A DNA stretch of 64,000 nucleotides from Arthrobacter alpinus (GTDB lineage Bacteria; Actinomycetota; Actinomycetes; Actinomycetales; Micrococcaceae), in contig NZ_CP012677.1 of the NCBI RefSeq assembly GCF_001294625.1, forward strand, positions 3,982,454-4,046,453, read 5' to 3'. Shown here one piece after another: positions 8,131 to 16,519 of the stretch. The notes under the pieces are model-generated. The model searched no databases, was not told where the DNA came from, and saw only the letters and a program-made list of their open reading frames with translations. A program made the position numbers and the translations under genes. Each line of letters starts with the position of its first letter. The first letter of the stretch is position 1.

Positions 8131-8217
8131 GTGAACAACCACTCAGTGAATTCTGCAGCAACAGTCCTCGTCCGGGCCACGGGACAGATGTTGATGCGCT
8201 GTCGAATGCAGGCCTAG
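8131..8217 (+). CDS. Possible 28-residue leader peptide
   Basis: A GTG preceded by GGAG (8117-8120, spacing 10) opens a 28-codon frame ending in LMRCRMQA and TAG. It sits 126 bases upstream of the winged-helix gene, with a small hairpin (CGGCC-act-GGCCG) in between. Short actinobacterial leader peptides often end in an Arg/Cys-rich cluster like this and act in attenuation. The spacing is long and only one example is visible, so this is tentative. Confidence 0.3.
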   Translation: MNNHSVNSAATVLVRATGQMLMRCRMQA

Positions 8218-8343
8218 CCGGACCCCTTTGTTTTATGCATTTTCGGCCACTGGCCGGCTCGCAACCGGGCAGTTAGTTCCGGTTTCCAGCACACGAGGAA
8301 AGCATTCGCGCCGTAGCATACGGCCATACACCTAGGTAGTTCA

Positions 8344-9195
8344 ATGTCTGTAGCATCCGGATACGTCCATATCTCTGTTCGCAACGCCGCCAAAGCTGTA
8401 GCCCGTGGCGGCTCACAAAACCCGCTGAACCGCAGCCTGCACCAGGATCAGCCATCCTACGAAGGCCCGGCCTCCTACCGGCGGGACGCTGATGCCATGT
8501 CCTCCCGCTTTCGCACCGTTCCCACCAACGACACCAACCCGATGACTGCGCCCACCCCTGTGGTTGCAGGCGGTGACAAGCTGCGTGGTGTCGCCACTGA
8601 CAACGTTGCCCGCGGCTTCGTCCTTTACGTTGGCGTGGATGAGGACACCGCGGCCGCGGCCGGGACCTCCCTTGCCAAGCTCGCACAAGAAATCCGGGCC
8701 TATGCCCAGACTTTGGTGCCCCAGGCCCAGAGCTATGCGGCCGTGGCCATCGCGCCGTCGGATGCGGTGGGGACACCGCTGGACGTGGTGCGCTCCACCT
8801 TTGGTGACCCCACGGTGCTTACCCGCCAGCGTCAAGAAGCCCTCCGCCTCCCCGTAGCCACCGAACAGCGACCCACGGGTGTGCTGATCGACTTGGCCCG
8901 CCGTGAAGTACACCTTGACGGCGATACCCTGAACCTCACGTTCAAGGAATTTGAGCTGTTGAACTACTTGGTGGAAAACGGTACCCGCACCGTGGGCCGT
9001 GACGAACTCCTTGAAGGGCTGTGGAGCAACGCCGACGAGGTCCCCAATGAGCGGACCATCGATGTGCACATCCGCCGTCTGCGTTCGAAGTTGGGCCGCC
9101 TGGCCAATACGGTGCGCACCGTCCGTGGCGAGGGTTACCGTTTCTACGAGCACCCCGAAGTGGTTGTTTGGGCCGCACCGGAATACTCCATCTAG
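8344..9195 (+). CDS. OmpR/PhoB-type winged-helix protein without receiver domain
   Basis: A 283-residue protein. Its C-terminal about 100 residues are a clear OmpR/PhoB DNA-binding domain: LTFKEFELLNYLVENGTRTVGRDELLEGLW, ERTIDVHIRRLRSKLGR and TVRGEGYRF. In place of a phosphoacceptor receiver there is a disordered N-terminus and a segment around GFVLYVGVDEDTAAAAGTSLAKLAQEIRAYAQ that I do not recognise. No histidine kinase is nearby. It is likely an atypical transcription factor responding to a ligand or to its own level rather than to phosphorylation. A possible leader peptide precedes it and a stable hairpin follows. Confidence 0.82.
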   Translation: MSVASGYVHISVRNAAKAVARGGSQNPLNRSLHQDQPSYEGPASYRRDADAMSSRFRTVPTNDTNPMTAPTPVVAGGDKLRGVATDNVARGFVLYVGVDEDTAAAAGTSLAKLAQEIRAYAQTLVPQAQSYAAVAIAPSDAVGTPLDVVRSTFGDPTVLTRQRQEALRLPVATEQRPTGVLIDLARREVHLDGDTLNLTFKEFELLNYLVENGTRTVGRDELLEGLWSNADEVPNERTIDVHIRRLRSKLGRLANTVRTVRGEGYRFYEHPEVVVWAAPEYSI

Positions 9196-9224
9196 CGGTT
9201 GCCCCGGACCAGTTCAGGAACGTG

Positions 9225-9265
9225 CGACGGCGGTCGGGTCACCTTAGGTGAGCTGACCGCCGTCG
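9225..9265 (+). terminator. Stem-loop after the winged-helix gene
   Basis: Perfect 11-bp arms (CGACGGCGGTC and its complement) with a nested TCACC-TT-AGGTGA inner stem. It lies 30 bases after the stop at 9195 and before the phosphatase gene. No strong T-tract follows. Confidence 0.55.
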
Positions 9266-9294
9266 TTCCCATTAAATTTCACTAAACTGTGAAC

Positions 9295-9816
9295 ATGAGC
9301 GAACACCACATTAAACGGCTGATCCTGATGCGTCATTCCAAGGCGGCCTTCCCGCTGGGTGTGGAAGACCACGAGAGGCCGCTGGCCCAGCGCGGACACA
9401 CCGAGGCGCCGCTGGCCGGGAAATGGCTGGTGGAGAACGCCGTGGTGCCCGATTTCATCCTGTGTTCCTCAGCCCTGCGGACGCGGCAAACCTGCACCTG
9501 GGTGTGCCAGCAGCTGGGGGAGAAGGCGCCCACGCCCAAACTTGAGGATGGCTTGTACGCTGCCGGGCCACGCCAGATCCTGTCCGTGATCAACCATGTT
9601 CCGGAGACTGTCACCACGCTCATGGTGATAAGCCACATGCCAGGCGTCCAGGAGGCTGCCCTGCGGCTGGCGTCGCGGGAATCGGACCAGGAGGCGTACA
9701 TGTACCTGGCCTCGGGGTTTCCCACCAGCGCCTTTGCCGTCTTTGAGCACGGGGGCGACTGGGCAACCCTTGACGGCCAGGACGCGACGCTGCGCAATTT
9801 TGTGGTGCCGCGCTAG
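9295..9816 (+). CDS. SixA-like histidine phosphatase
   Basis: A 173-residue member of the histidine phosphatase (phosphoglycerate-mutase-like) superfamily. The RHG-type motif is LMRHSKAAFP, followed by ERPLAQRGHTEA, the second arginine region SSALRTRQTC and the second histidine in VISHMPGVQEAAL. The short form and the RHS rather than RHG motif are typical of SixA proteins, which dephosphorylate phosphohistidine phosphotransfer proteins or similar substrates. ATG 9295 is preferred over GTG 9289; neither has a strong ribosome binding site. It is convergent with the YhgE gene. Confidence 0.85.
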   Translation: MSEHHIKRLILMRHSKAAFPLGVEDHERPLAQRGHTEAPLAGKWLVENAVVPDFILCSSALRTRQTCTWVCQQLGEKAPTPKLEDGLYAAGPRQILSVINHVPETVTTLMVISHMPGVQEAALRLASRESDQEAYMYLASGFPTSAFAVFEHGGDWATLDGQDATLRNFVVPR

Positions 9817-9843
9817 AGACGCCGGGCCCCCGGGAACACGCAG

Positions 9844-11880
9844 CTAGACAGCGATCTCCGGCATGAGCGTCTTCAGCGTCCAGGTCTTGTTCCTGGCCAC
9901 GGCCGCCCAAGCGAACAGCAGGCCCAGTACGAGGTATCCAAGCAGCCCCAGTGAAATGGGCACCAGCGGCGCCAGATCGGCTCCGTAGATGAGGTGTCGC
10001 ATGCCTTCCACCACGTGGCCCATGGGCAGTATCTGGTGCATGATGTGCAGCGGTTGCGGCGTGGTCTGCCAAGGGAATGTGCCCCCGGAGGACACCAGCT
10101 GCAGCACCAGCAGGATCAGCACCACAAATTTCCCAGGCGTTCCCATCAAGGCCACAATGCCCTGGATGAGGGCCGTGAAAGTCAGTGAGGCTAGCAGTAA
10201 CAGGCCCAGCGTGAGCCACGGATGGCTCGGCTCGAGCCCCAGGCCAAACTTCACGACGGCGTACAACAGGAGGGCCTGGAACGTGGAGACCGTGGCAAAC
10301 GGCAGCCAGCCGCCCACAGCGATCTTCCACGACGGGGCGTTGGAGGCCAGCGCCCGCAGCGTCAGCGGCCGCATGGCCTGCACCAACATGAACGCACCAA
10401 TCCACAGGGCAAGCACCAGGAAGAACGGCGCCAGCCCCGAGCCGTAGTTGGGGGCCTGGGCCTGGGAAACCGAGTCGACACGTACCGGGTCGGCGATGAC
10501 GCCCGCGGCGTTCTCCTTGGTTTTGTCGTTGGGATTGGGCACCGAACCGGCGCCGTTTCGCAGCTGCGTGGACAGCTCCGTGGCCCCGGCGGACAGCTTG
10601 CCGGAGCCGTCCTTCAAGTCAGCAGCCCCGGAGTCCAGCTTCGCGGCCCCGGAAGCCAGCGCGTTGGCGCCATCTAGGGCGGTGGTCTGCCCCGTGACAA
10701 GCGCCGAGCCACCACCGGAGAGGGCGCCCGCCCCGGCATGGGCCTGCGCAATCGCCGCAGTCAGGGTAGGCGTCGCCGTGGCCAGTTTCGCGGCGCCGTC
10801 GGCAACAGAGACGGAACCGGCGGCCAGCTTCTGGATGTCGGCGGCATCCGTGGCCAGCTTTGCCTTCAGCTCGGCCACTGTAGGGCTTGTCGCGGCCCCA
10901 GTTAACGAGCTGCGGATCTGGGCCGCCTGCGTGGCGGTGATGGTGCCAGCCGCCACCAGCCCGTCAAGCTTGTCGTTGATGGCCGAGGTGACAGCGCCAT
11001 CCAGCTGCCCGGCGGTGCCCACGGCGCCCTGCACCTTCTCGTTTAGCGCGGCATTTCCGGCGGCGACGGCGGCCGCACCGTCGGAAAGTTTCTGGGTGTC
11101 GGCGGGCAGGGTGGCCGTTTGGCTTTCCAGCAGCCCCAAGCCCTTGTCCAAGGACGAGGAACCGGACAGCAGCGCATTCGCGCCGGTCACCAGTTTCACC
11201 TGGCCGGCGGCCAGTGCGTCGGTGCCGGCGAGCAGCTCGGAGGTACCGGATTTCAGGGTTCCCACGCCGGAGTCAAGGGTTGCTGCGCCGTCGGCAAGCT
11301 GTTGGGCACCGTCCGCGGCCTGCACCAGCTGGGCGTGGATGGTGCCATAGCCGCTGAGCAGGGCATTGGCAGTTTGCAGCCCCACTTGCTGTGCCACGGC
11401 GGCATGGACCTGCGTTGTCACCTTGTCCACGATGGAGGTCAGTAGGTAGTTGTTGGCGTCGTTGGTGGTCACCGTCAACATGGCCTGCTTGGCCGCGTTA
11501 AAGTTCTCGGGCGAGGCAAGGTTTGCGGAAAAGTCCTCCGGAATGATCAGCGCAAAGGCAAAGTCACCATTTTTGACTCCCGCGTTTGCCTCCTGCGGCG
11601 TATCCACCAGCTGCCAGTCGAACTTCTTCCCCTCCACGAGGTTTGCCGCAACCTCCTTGCCAACAGTGAGTTCCTTGCCGCCCTTGGTTACGGCACCAGC
11701 GTCCTGGACCACCACGGCGGCCTTGAGCTGGTCCAGGTTTCCGTACGGATCCCAGTTGGCGTACAGGTAGACGGCACCGTACAGCAACGGCACCATCACC
11801 AGGGCGACGATAGTCAGCTTGGGCAGCATCCCGCCTGTCATGCGCTTGAGTTCGGAAAGGGCCAGACGGAAGACGGTCAT
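9844..11880 (-). CDS. YhgE/Pip-family membrane protein (ABC-2-like permease)
   Basis: A 678-residue protein with one N-terminal membrane helix (KLTIVALVMVPLLYGAVYLYA), an extracytoplasmic region of about 430 residues and five C-terminal helices (from LAPFFLVLALWIGAFMLVQA to the end). The outer part contains repeated short motifs of the form LxxGAxxLxxG (for example QLADGAATLDSGVGTLKSG and LASGAAKLDSGAADLKDG), expected to form long helices. This is the layout of YhgE/Pip proteins such as phage infection protein, related to type VII secretion and ABC-2 exporters. Its start overlaps the upstream degenerate ATPase gene by 4 bases, so they form one unit. Confidence 0.9.
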   Translation of the reverse strand: MTVFRLALSELKRMTGGMLPKLTIVALVMVPLLYGAVYLYANWDPYGNLDQLKAAVVVQDAGAVTKGGKELTVGKEVAANLVEGKKFDWQLVDTPQEANAGVKNGDFAFALIIPEDFSANLASPENFNAAKQAMLTVTTNDANNYLLTSIVDKVTTQVHAAVAQQVGLQTANALLSGYGTIHAQLVQAADGAQQLADGAATLDSGVGTLKSGTSELLAGTDALAAGQVKLVTGANALLSGSSSLDKGLGLLESQTATLPADTQKLSDGAAAVAAGNAALNEKVQGAVGTAGQLDGAVTSAINDKLDGLVAAGTITATQAAQIRSSLTGAATSPTVAELKAKLATDAADIQKLAAGSVSVADGAAKLATATPTLTAAIAQAHAGAGALSGGGSALVTGQTTALDGANALASGAAKLDSGAADLKDGSGKLSAGATELSTQLRNGAGSVPNPNDKTKENAAGVIADPVRVDSVSQAQAPNYGSGLAPFFLVLALWIGAFMLVQAMRPLTLRALASNAPSWKIAVGGWLPFATVSTFQALLLYAVVKFGLGLEPSHPWLTLGLLLLASLTFTALIQGIVALMGTPGKFVVLILLVLQLVSSGGTFPWQTTPQPLHIMHQILPMGHVVEGMRHLIYGADLAPLVPISLGLLGYLVLGLLFAWAAVARNKTWTLKTLMPEIAV

Positions 11881-12677
11881 CGTTGCCCACCCTCGCCGTG
11901 GATGCGGTTCTCGGATGTTGCCTCAAGGGGGTCGTCATCCTGAGGTTCCTGAGGGGCGACGCCGGAGGACTGGGTTTCGCCGTCGTCCTGCGTTGCCGCT
12001 GGCGTTGCCCACGGCGTGGCCGTTGCATTGCCGGCCAGTGCGGTGGGGCCTGTCCAGCCGTCTGGCAGTCGGCCCACCACGCCCACCACAATCAAAGGTC
12101 GCGGCGGGGTGTCGGCAGGCGAATCGGGGTCACGGCCCAGTTGGCCCGCCGCGGCTTGTTCCAGGAGCGGGAGCCAGGCGGAGGGGTCGGCGGTATGCCG
12201 GTCGGGGGAGTCGACCACCACCACATCAACATATTGGTTGGCCAGGGTCAGTTCCAGTTGCAGGTGCAGGAGCCGCCCCGGGTCTAGGGCATGAACCCAT
12301 TGGTCCAGGATGTCCCGGAATCCGTGCTTGACCAGCCAGGCCGTGGGGCGGGTGCGGTCCCGGAACGCCAGGGGGACAAGTGCCAGGTCCTCGGAGACCA
12401 GGGAACGGACCGTAAGGTGGTGTTCCGGGGCGTTGACGTCGGGGGAGTCCACAATCGCGCTGCGTTTGCGCAGGGCGCTCATGGCGCCGTCGTGGCCCAG
12501 CGCCACGGAGCCGGAGGAGGGCCTCATGCGCCCGGTCAGGGCCAGGGCGAGGGCCGTTCGGCGCTCCTGACCGTCGGCCTGGATGAGGAGCACCTCAGCC
12601 TTGCCGGCTTCGACGGTGGTGGCGGGCAGCAGTGTGTGATGGCGGCCATCGATGTGCAACTGGCTGGTGGTGAGCAT
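11877..12677 (-). CDS. Degenerate ABC-type ATPase domain protein
   Basis: A 266-residue protein laid out like an ABC ATP-binding subunit but with decayed motifs. The Walker A position reads LLIQADGQERRTALALAL followed by TGRMRPSSGSVALG, which keeps the family's downstream pattern but lacks the GxxGxGKS/T loop. The signature LSGGQ is not visible (LDPGRLLHLQLELTLA lies in its place), and the Walker B-like strand is VDVVVVDSPD. The last 60 residues are acidic and look disordered. It is coupled to the YhgE/Pip gene, so it is probably a non-hydrolytic partner. Its promoter carries a TetR-type operator. Confidence 0.75.
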   Translation of the reverse strand: MLTTSQLHIDGRHHTLLPATTVEAGKAEVLLIQADGQERRTALALALTGRMRPSSGSVALGHDGAMSALRKRSAIVDSPDVNAPEHHLTVRSLVSEDLALVPLAFRDRTRPTAWLVKHGFRDILDQWVHALDPGRLLHLQLELTLANQYVDVVVVDSPDRHTADPSAWLPLLEQAAAGQLGRDPDSPADTPPRPLIVVGVVGRLPDGWTGPTALAGNATATPWATPAATQDDGETQSSGVAPQEPQDDDPLEATSENRIHGEGGQR

Positions 12678-12713
12678 GCTGGGAGCTCCTTAGGCGGCGG
12701 GACGAGCTGCATA

Positions 12714-12742
12714 AAAATATCAGAACTGACCGGTCGGTGCAA
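12714..12742 (-). promoter_or_regulatory. Promoter of the YhgE/Pip operon with TetR-type operator
   Basis: On the minus strand TTGCAC (12737-12742) and TATTTT (12714-12719) are exactly 17 bases apart. The spacer and -35 edge hold ACCGACCGGTCAGT (12725-12738), with a perfect GACCGGTC centre, a form common for TetR-family operators. No TetR gene is in this window. Confidence 0.75.
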
Positions 12743-12800
12743 GAAATGCGGCTACCAGTTCTCTTGTCACATTTTCACACAACGCCAGCCAGCCGGCGTG

Positions 12801-13751
12801 TCAGGCCAGGGCCCGCTGGAGGGCCTCGTCACGGTCGCGGAGGATGCGCACGCTCACCTCGGCGTCCGGGATAAGCCCCTCGGCGCCGTGGTAAACGCCG
12901 GCATAGACCTGGAATTCGGTGCTCACGCCGGCGCGCAACAGACGGGCCGCGTAGTCGAAGTTCTCATCCCTGAACAGGTCGAGTTCACCGATCTGGATCA
13001 GCGTAGGCGGCAGCCTTGAGAGGTCAGTGGCCCGGGCAGGCGAAGCATATTCGCTGACTCTGTCGGTCCCGTGGGCCGGGCCCAGCAGCCAGGACCAGGC
13101 CAGTGTGTTGCGTTCGCGGTTCCATGACGGGATGCCGGAGAACTCAGAGTTCGACGGCGTGTGGTCCCGGTCATCGAGCATGGGGTACGCCAGGTACTGG
13201 AAGCTCAAAGCTGGTCCCTTTTCATCGCGGGCGCGCAGTGCCGTGCCTGCGGCAATTCCGCCGCCGGCGCTGGCGCCGCCAATGGCTAGGCGGTGCGGGT
13301 CGATGCCCAGCAGACCGGCATTGGCAGCGGTCCACAACAGGCCCTGGTGGGCGTCGTTGATGGCTGCCGGGAAGGGGTGCTCGGGTGCCAGACGGTATTC
13401 CAGCGACACAGCAACAAGGCCCAAGGACTTTGCCAGTTTCAGGCAGTACACATCGTCCTCGGCCATGCTGCCGGCCACCATGCCGCCGCCGTGGATCCAG
13501 AACAGGCCCGGCAGCGGACCCTTCGCCTTGGCCGGCCGGTAGCTGCGCAGGGGGACGCCCACGTCGGGGCCCGGCGCCACATGGTCGGTGATCGTCACGG
13601 CGTCCGTCAGCTCGGCAGGCAGCCCGGGGCGCCGGGCAAGGTTCGCCGCCCGCGTGGCGACAAGCTCTTCCGGCGTGCCCGGAGGGGTACTGCCCACTAG
13701 GAAGTCGACGCCGGCTTGCAGTTGCGGGTCCACTCGGTCAAAGAACGTCAT
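12801..13751 (-). CDS. HSL-family alpha/beta-hydrolase esterase
   Basis: A 316-residue hormone-sensitive-lipase-type esterase. The oxyanion motif is WIHGGGMVAG, the nucleophile elbow IGGASAGGGIA, the acid likely in IQIGELDLFRDE and the histidine in VYHGAEGL. It has no signal peptide, so it acts in the cytoplasm on short acyl esters. It starts 28 bases after nanE on the same strand with an AGGA ribosome binding site, and so looks like the last gene of the sialic acid operon. A role in removing O-acetyl groups from sialic acids is possible but is only inferred from position. Confidence 0.85.
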   Translation of the reverse strand: MTFFDRVDPQLQAGVDFLVGSTPPGTPEELVATRAANLARRPGLPAELTDAVTITDHVAPGPDVGVPLRSYRPAKAKGPLPGLFWIHGGGMVAGSMAEDDVYCLKLAKSLGLVAVSLEYRLAPEHPFPAAINDAHQGLLWTAANAGLLGIDPHRLAIGGASAGGGIAAGTALRARDEKGPALSFQYLAYPMLDDRDHTPSNSEFSGIPSWNRERNTLAWSWLLGPAHGTDRVSEYASPARATDLSRLPPTLIQIGELDLFRDENFDYAARLLRAGVSTEFQVYAGVYHGAEGLIPDAEVSVRILRDRDEALQRALA

Positions 13752-13779
13752 GCCGGGTCCTTTTCGGAAACGGGGTGGG

Positions 13780-14466
13780 CTAGGCGCCCAGGGCGTCCTT
13801 GAACCAGCCTGTGATGGTGGCCGGGTGGGTGATGGCGGTGCCCACCACCACGGCGAACGCGCCGGCGTCCAGGGCCGCGCGGGCTTGGGTGGGGGAGTGG
13901 ATGCGGCCCTCGGCGATCAACGGTTTGCCCAGCTCCGCCGCGGCGATCGCGGCGATGAGCTCCAGGTCCGGGCCGTCGGTCTTGGGGCGTTCGCCCGAGT
14001 ACCCGGCCAAGGTGGTGCCGATCAGGTCAGCACCGGCGTTGGCCGCGGCAACGGCGTCCTCGAAGGATCCGCAGTCGGCCATGACCAGGGCGTTGGACTG
14101 GGCGTGGATGCCGGCGATGGTCTGTGCCAGCGTCAGGCCGTCCGGGCGGGGGCGGCGGGTGCCGTCAATGGCCACAATGTGCGCCCCGGCGCTTGCGCAG
14201 GACAGGGCGTGCTGGAGCGTTGGGGTGATGAAGACGCCGTCATGGCCGTCCTTCCACAAACCGATCACGGGGACCTCCACGGCGGCGCGGGCGAACTGGA
14301 TGTCGGCAATGCCTTGCACCCGGATGGCAGCGGCCCCGCCAATGACGGCCGACGCCGCCACCTGGGCCATGGTGCGCGGGTCGCGCATGGGTTCTCCCGG
14401 GTACGCCTGGGCCGATACCACCAGTTGGCCTGCGAGCGAATCGAGATTGGTCAGTTTCAGCGTCAA
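13780..14466 (-). CDS. nanE: N-acylmannosamine-6-phosphate 2-epimerase NanE
   Basis: A 228-residue TIM-barrel epimerase converting ManNAc-6-phosphate to GlcNAc-6-phosphate, the third step of sialic acid breakdown. Family landmarks are the N-terminal LVVSAQAYPGEPMRDP, IRVQGIADIQ, VPVIGLWKDG, IVAIDGTRRPRPDG, ADLIGTTLAGY and the phosphate-binding end LIAEGRIHSP with VVVGTAITHP. It lies 33 bases after nanK and before the esterase. The next enzymes, NagA and NagB, are not in the window. Confidence 0.95.
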   Translation of the reverse strand: MTLKLTNLDSLAGQLVVSAQAYPGEPMRDPRTMAQVAASAVIGGAAAIRVQGIADIQFARAAVEVPVIGLWKDGHDGVFITPTLQHALSCASAGAHIVAIDGTRRPRPDGLTLAQTIAGIHAQSNALVMADCGSFEDAVAAANAGADLIGTTLAGYSGERPKTDGPDLELIAAIAAAELGKPLIAEGRIHSPTQARAALDAGAFAVVVGTAITHPATITGWFKDALGA

Positions 14467-14499
14467 GGTGACTCCTAGATAAGGGACAAACGAAAGATT

Positions 14500-15432
14500 T
14501 TAGGCGAGGACCAAAGACGCCGCGCCCACCAGGGCGGCAGTGTTCCCGAGTGAGGCCCTGACCACGGGGACGCTCGCGAGGGGTGCCAGCAGTTCTTGGC
14601 GCAGGGCGAGGTCCATAGTAGTCCACCAGAGGTGTCCGGCATTGGCCAGACCACCGGAAATGACCACCACGCCGGGGTCAAGGATGTTGATCAACCCGCC
14701 CACTGCCTGCCCTGCGGCCTTGGCGCCCACACCTATGGCCGCCAACGCCGCGGCGTCGCCGCCTCCTCGGGCCAGCTCAAAGACTTCCCTGGTGTCCGGC
14801 ACCGACGGGGAGCCGCCAAAGCGGAGGTAGGATTCGTGGATGGCGGGTCCGGAGGCGATGGCCTCCACGTGACCGGCGTGACCGCACGAGCAGGGGAGGG
14901 CGGCGCCGTCGTGGTAAGCGTAGGGGGAGGCGAAGTGGCCCACGTGGCCGCCAACAAAGTGGTGGCCCAGCAGCGGCTGCCCGTCAACCACAAAACTGCC
15001 GCCAACCCCGGTGCCGAAGGCGACCATGAGCGAGGTTGCGGTTCCTGCCCCGGCACCCAGCCAGGCCTCGCCGAGGGCGTGGGCGTGCACGTCGTTGACG
15101 ACGGCGCACGGCAGTCCCAGCCGCTGTGTCAGGCCGGCCGCGAGGTGGGTTCCGGTCCAGCCAAGGATCGCGTCGGTGGCGGAGATGACGGTTCCTTCGG
15201 CGGCGTTGATGACACCGGCGGAGCCAACCCCCACGGCATCCACCACGGCGCCCTGCTCTGCGGCACGCTCGATGAGGAAGTGAACTAGGACGGCGGTGGC
15301 GTCCAAAATGGCTGCGCCGCCGTCACGGTTCTTCGTGGGGATTTCCCCTTGGACCAGGACCGAGCCGTCCTCGGCCACAACTCCGGCTGCCGTTTTGGTT
15401 CCGCCAAGGTCAACGCCAACTACGTACCGCAT
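14500..15432 (-). CDS. nanK: ROK-family N-acetylmannosamine kinase NanK
   Basis: A 310-residue ROK sugar kinase. The ATP loop is VGVDLGGTKTAAGVV at the N-terminus, the catalytic Asp lies in AVVNDVHAHALGE, and AFGTGVGGSFVVDG completes the core. The zinc motif is CSCGHAGHVEA, in which the last cysteine of the usual CxCGxxGCxE is a histidine. Context between nanA and nanE makes ManNAc the likely substrate. ATG 15432 is chosen over an upstream TTG because AAGGA lies 7 bases before it. Confidence 0.92.
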   Translation of the reverse strand: MRYVVGVDLGGTKTAAGVVAEDGSVLVQGEIPTKNRDGGAAILDATAVLVHFLIERAAEQGAVVDAVGVGSAGVINAAEGTVISATDAILGWTGTHLAAGLTQRLGLPCAVVNDVHAHALGEAWLGAGAGTATSLMVAFGTGVGGSFVVDGQPLLGHHFVGGHVGHFASPYAYHDGAALPCSCGHAGHVEAIASGPAIHESYLRFGGSPSVPDTREVFELARGGGDAAALAAIGVGAKAAGQAVGGLINILDPGVVVISGGLANAGHLWWTTMDLALRQELLAPLASVPVVRASLGNTAALVGAASLVLA

Positions 15433-15475
15433 AAGAGAATCCTTCAAGGTTTAGGTCTGGGCTAAGAGTCCATTG

Positions 15476-15510
15476 CCCCGTCCGGGCCACGCAGGGCGGG
15501 CCGGACGGGG
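15476..15510 (-). terminator. Intercistronic hairpin between nanA and nanK
   Basis: Perfect 10-bp arms (CCCCGTCCGG and complement) with a 15-base loop and no T-tract. It lies in the gap between the aldolase stop and nanK and may tune transcript stability or act as a partial terminator. Confidence 0.5.
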
Positions 15511-15520
15511 TCAAAGATTC

Positions 15521-16450
15521 TTAGATCAGGCCCGTGCGCTCAAGGATAACCTTGATGGCTGCGGTCTCGTCCTCATCCAACGCGAGCATCGGGGCGCTCA
15601 TGACGTTGGTCTTGATGACGCCCATGAGCATCAGCGCGGTCTTGAACGCGCCAAGGCCTGCGGCGTTGCCGGACACGCGGCCGGCCTTCGGGGTGTAGAC
15701 GATGTTGAAGACGTCGGCAATGCGGTCCTGCTCGGCAGCGGCACCGGCCCAGTCGCCGGCCACGGCCAGGTCGTACAGGCGGCGGTACGCCTTCGGGTCG
15801 ACGTTGCCCAGGCCCGGCACAACACCCTGCGCGCCACCGAGCAGCGCACCGTCAACAACCACTTCGTGGCCGGTGAAGATGTCAAAGTTCGGGATGTCCT
15901 TGGCGGCGATGAGCAGCTGGCGGAAGGAGACGTCGTCGCCCGAGGAGTCCTTCACACCGGCGATGACGCCTTCACGGCCCAGCTCAACGAGCAGGTCGGT
16001 GGGCATCTTGAAGTGGGTGCGCACCGGGACGTCGTAGACGAACAGGGGAACGTCCACGGATGCTGCCACAGTGCGGATGTGGCGGCCGGTCTCCTCGGCG
16101 TTGCTGATGGCGTAGTACTGGCTGGTGGCTACGATGCCGTCGGCGCCCAGGGAAACCATGCGGCGGGCTTCCTCGACAACACGGTTGGTGGTCTGCTCAA
16201 CGGCACCCACCAGCAGGGGGACCTGTCCGGCATTGACGCCGGCAATGGTTGTCAAAACGGTGTCGCGCTCGGTGTTGGTCAGGTGGGTGACCTCGCCGGA
16301 GGAGCCGTTGACGAACAAGCCGGATACGCCGCCGTCGAGCAGGTGGCGGGTGAGGTTCTCGAGGGAGGGAACGTCAATGGCGCCATCGGCGGTGCGGGGG
16401 GTGCAGACGGGCGGGATGACGCCCTGGAAACGGGAAGCGACGGTAGTCAC
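15521..16450 (-). CDS. nanA: DHDPS-family aldolase, N-acetylneuraminate lyase
   Basis: A 309-residue class I aldolase of the dihydrodipicolinate synthase/N-acetylneuraminate lyase family. The binding loop is FVNGSSGEVTHLT, the Tyr is in LFVYDVPVRTH and the Schiff-base lysine in IAGVKDSSGDD. Housekeeping DapA is possible on family grounds alone, but the position between an oligopeptide-type importer and nanK-nanE makes it the enzyme splitting sialic acid into ManNAc and pyruvate. The GSSGE variant (rather than GTTGE) also fits sugar-acid aldolases. Confidence 0.85.
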   Translation of the reverse strand: MTTVASRFQGVIPPVCTPRTADGAIDVPSLENLTRHLLDGGVSGLFVNGSSGEVTHLTNTERDTVLTTIAGVNAGQVPLLVGAVEQTTNRVVEEARRMVSLGADGIVATSQYYAISNAEETGRHIRTVAASVDVPLFVYDVPVRTHFKMPTDLLVELGREGVIAGVKDSSGDDVSFRQLLIAAKDIPNFDIFTGHEVVVDGALLGGAQGVVPGLGNVDPKAYRRLYDLAVAGDWAGAAAEQDRIADVFNIVYTPKAGRVSGNAAGLGAFKTALMLMGVIKTNVMSAPMLALDEDETAAIKVILERTGLI

Positions 16451-16519
16451 GTAGATTACTCCAAAATTGTGTTGTACGGGTGAAAAATATGGGCCAGCCC
16501 GGGAGGGTGTGGGTGGGGA

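Noticed and set aside
15473..16483. 336-codon frame antisense to the NanA-like gene
   Set aside because: Shadow of the aldolase gene; no ribosome binding site and low-complexity Gly/Val/Asp sequence.
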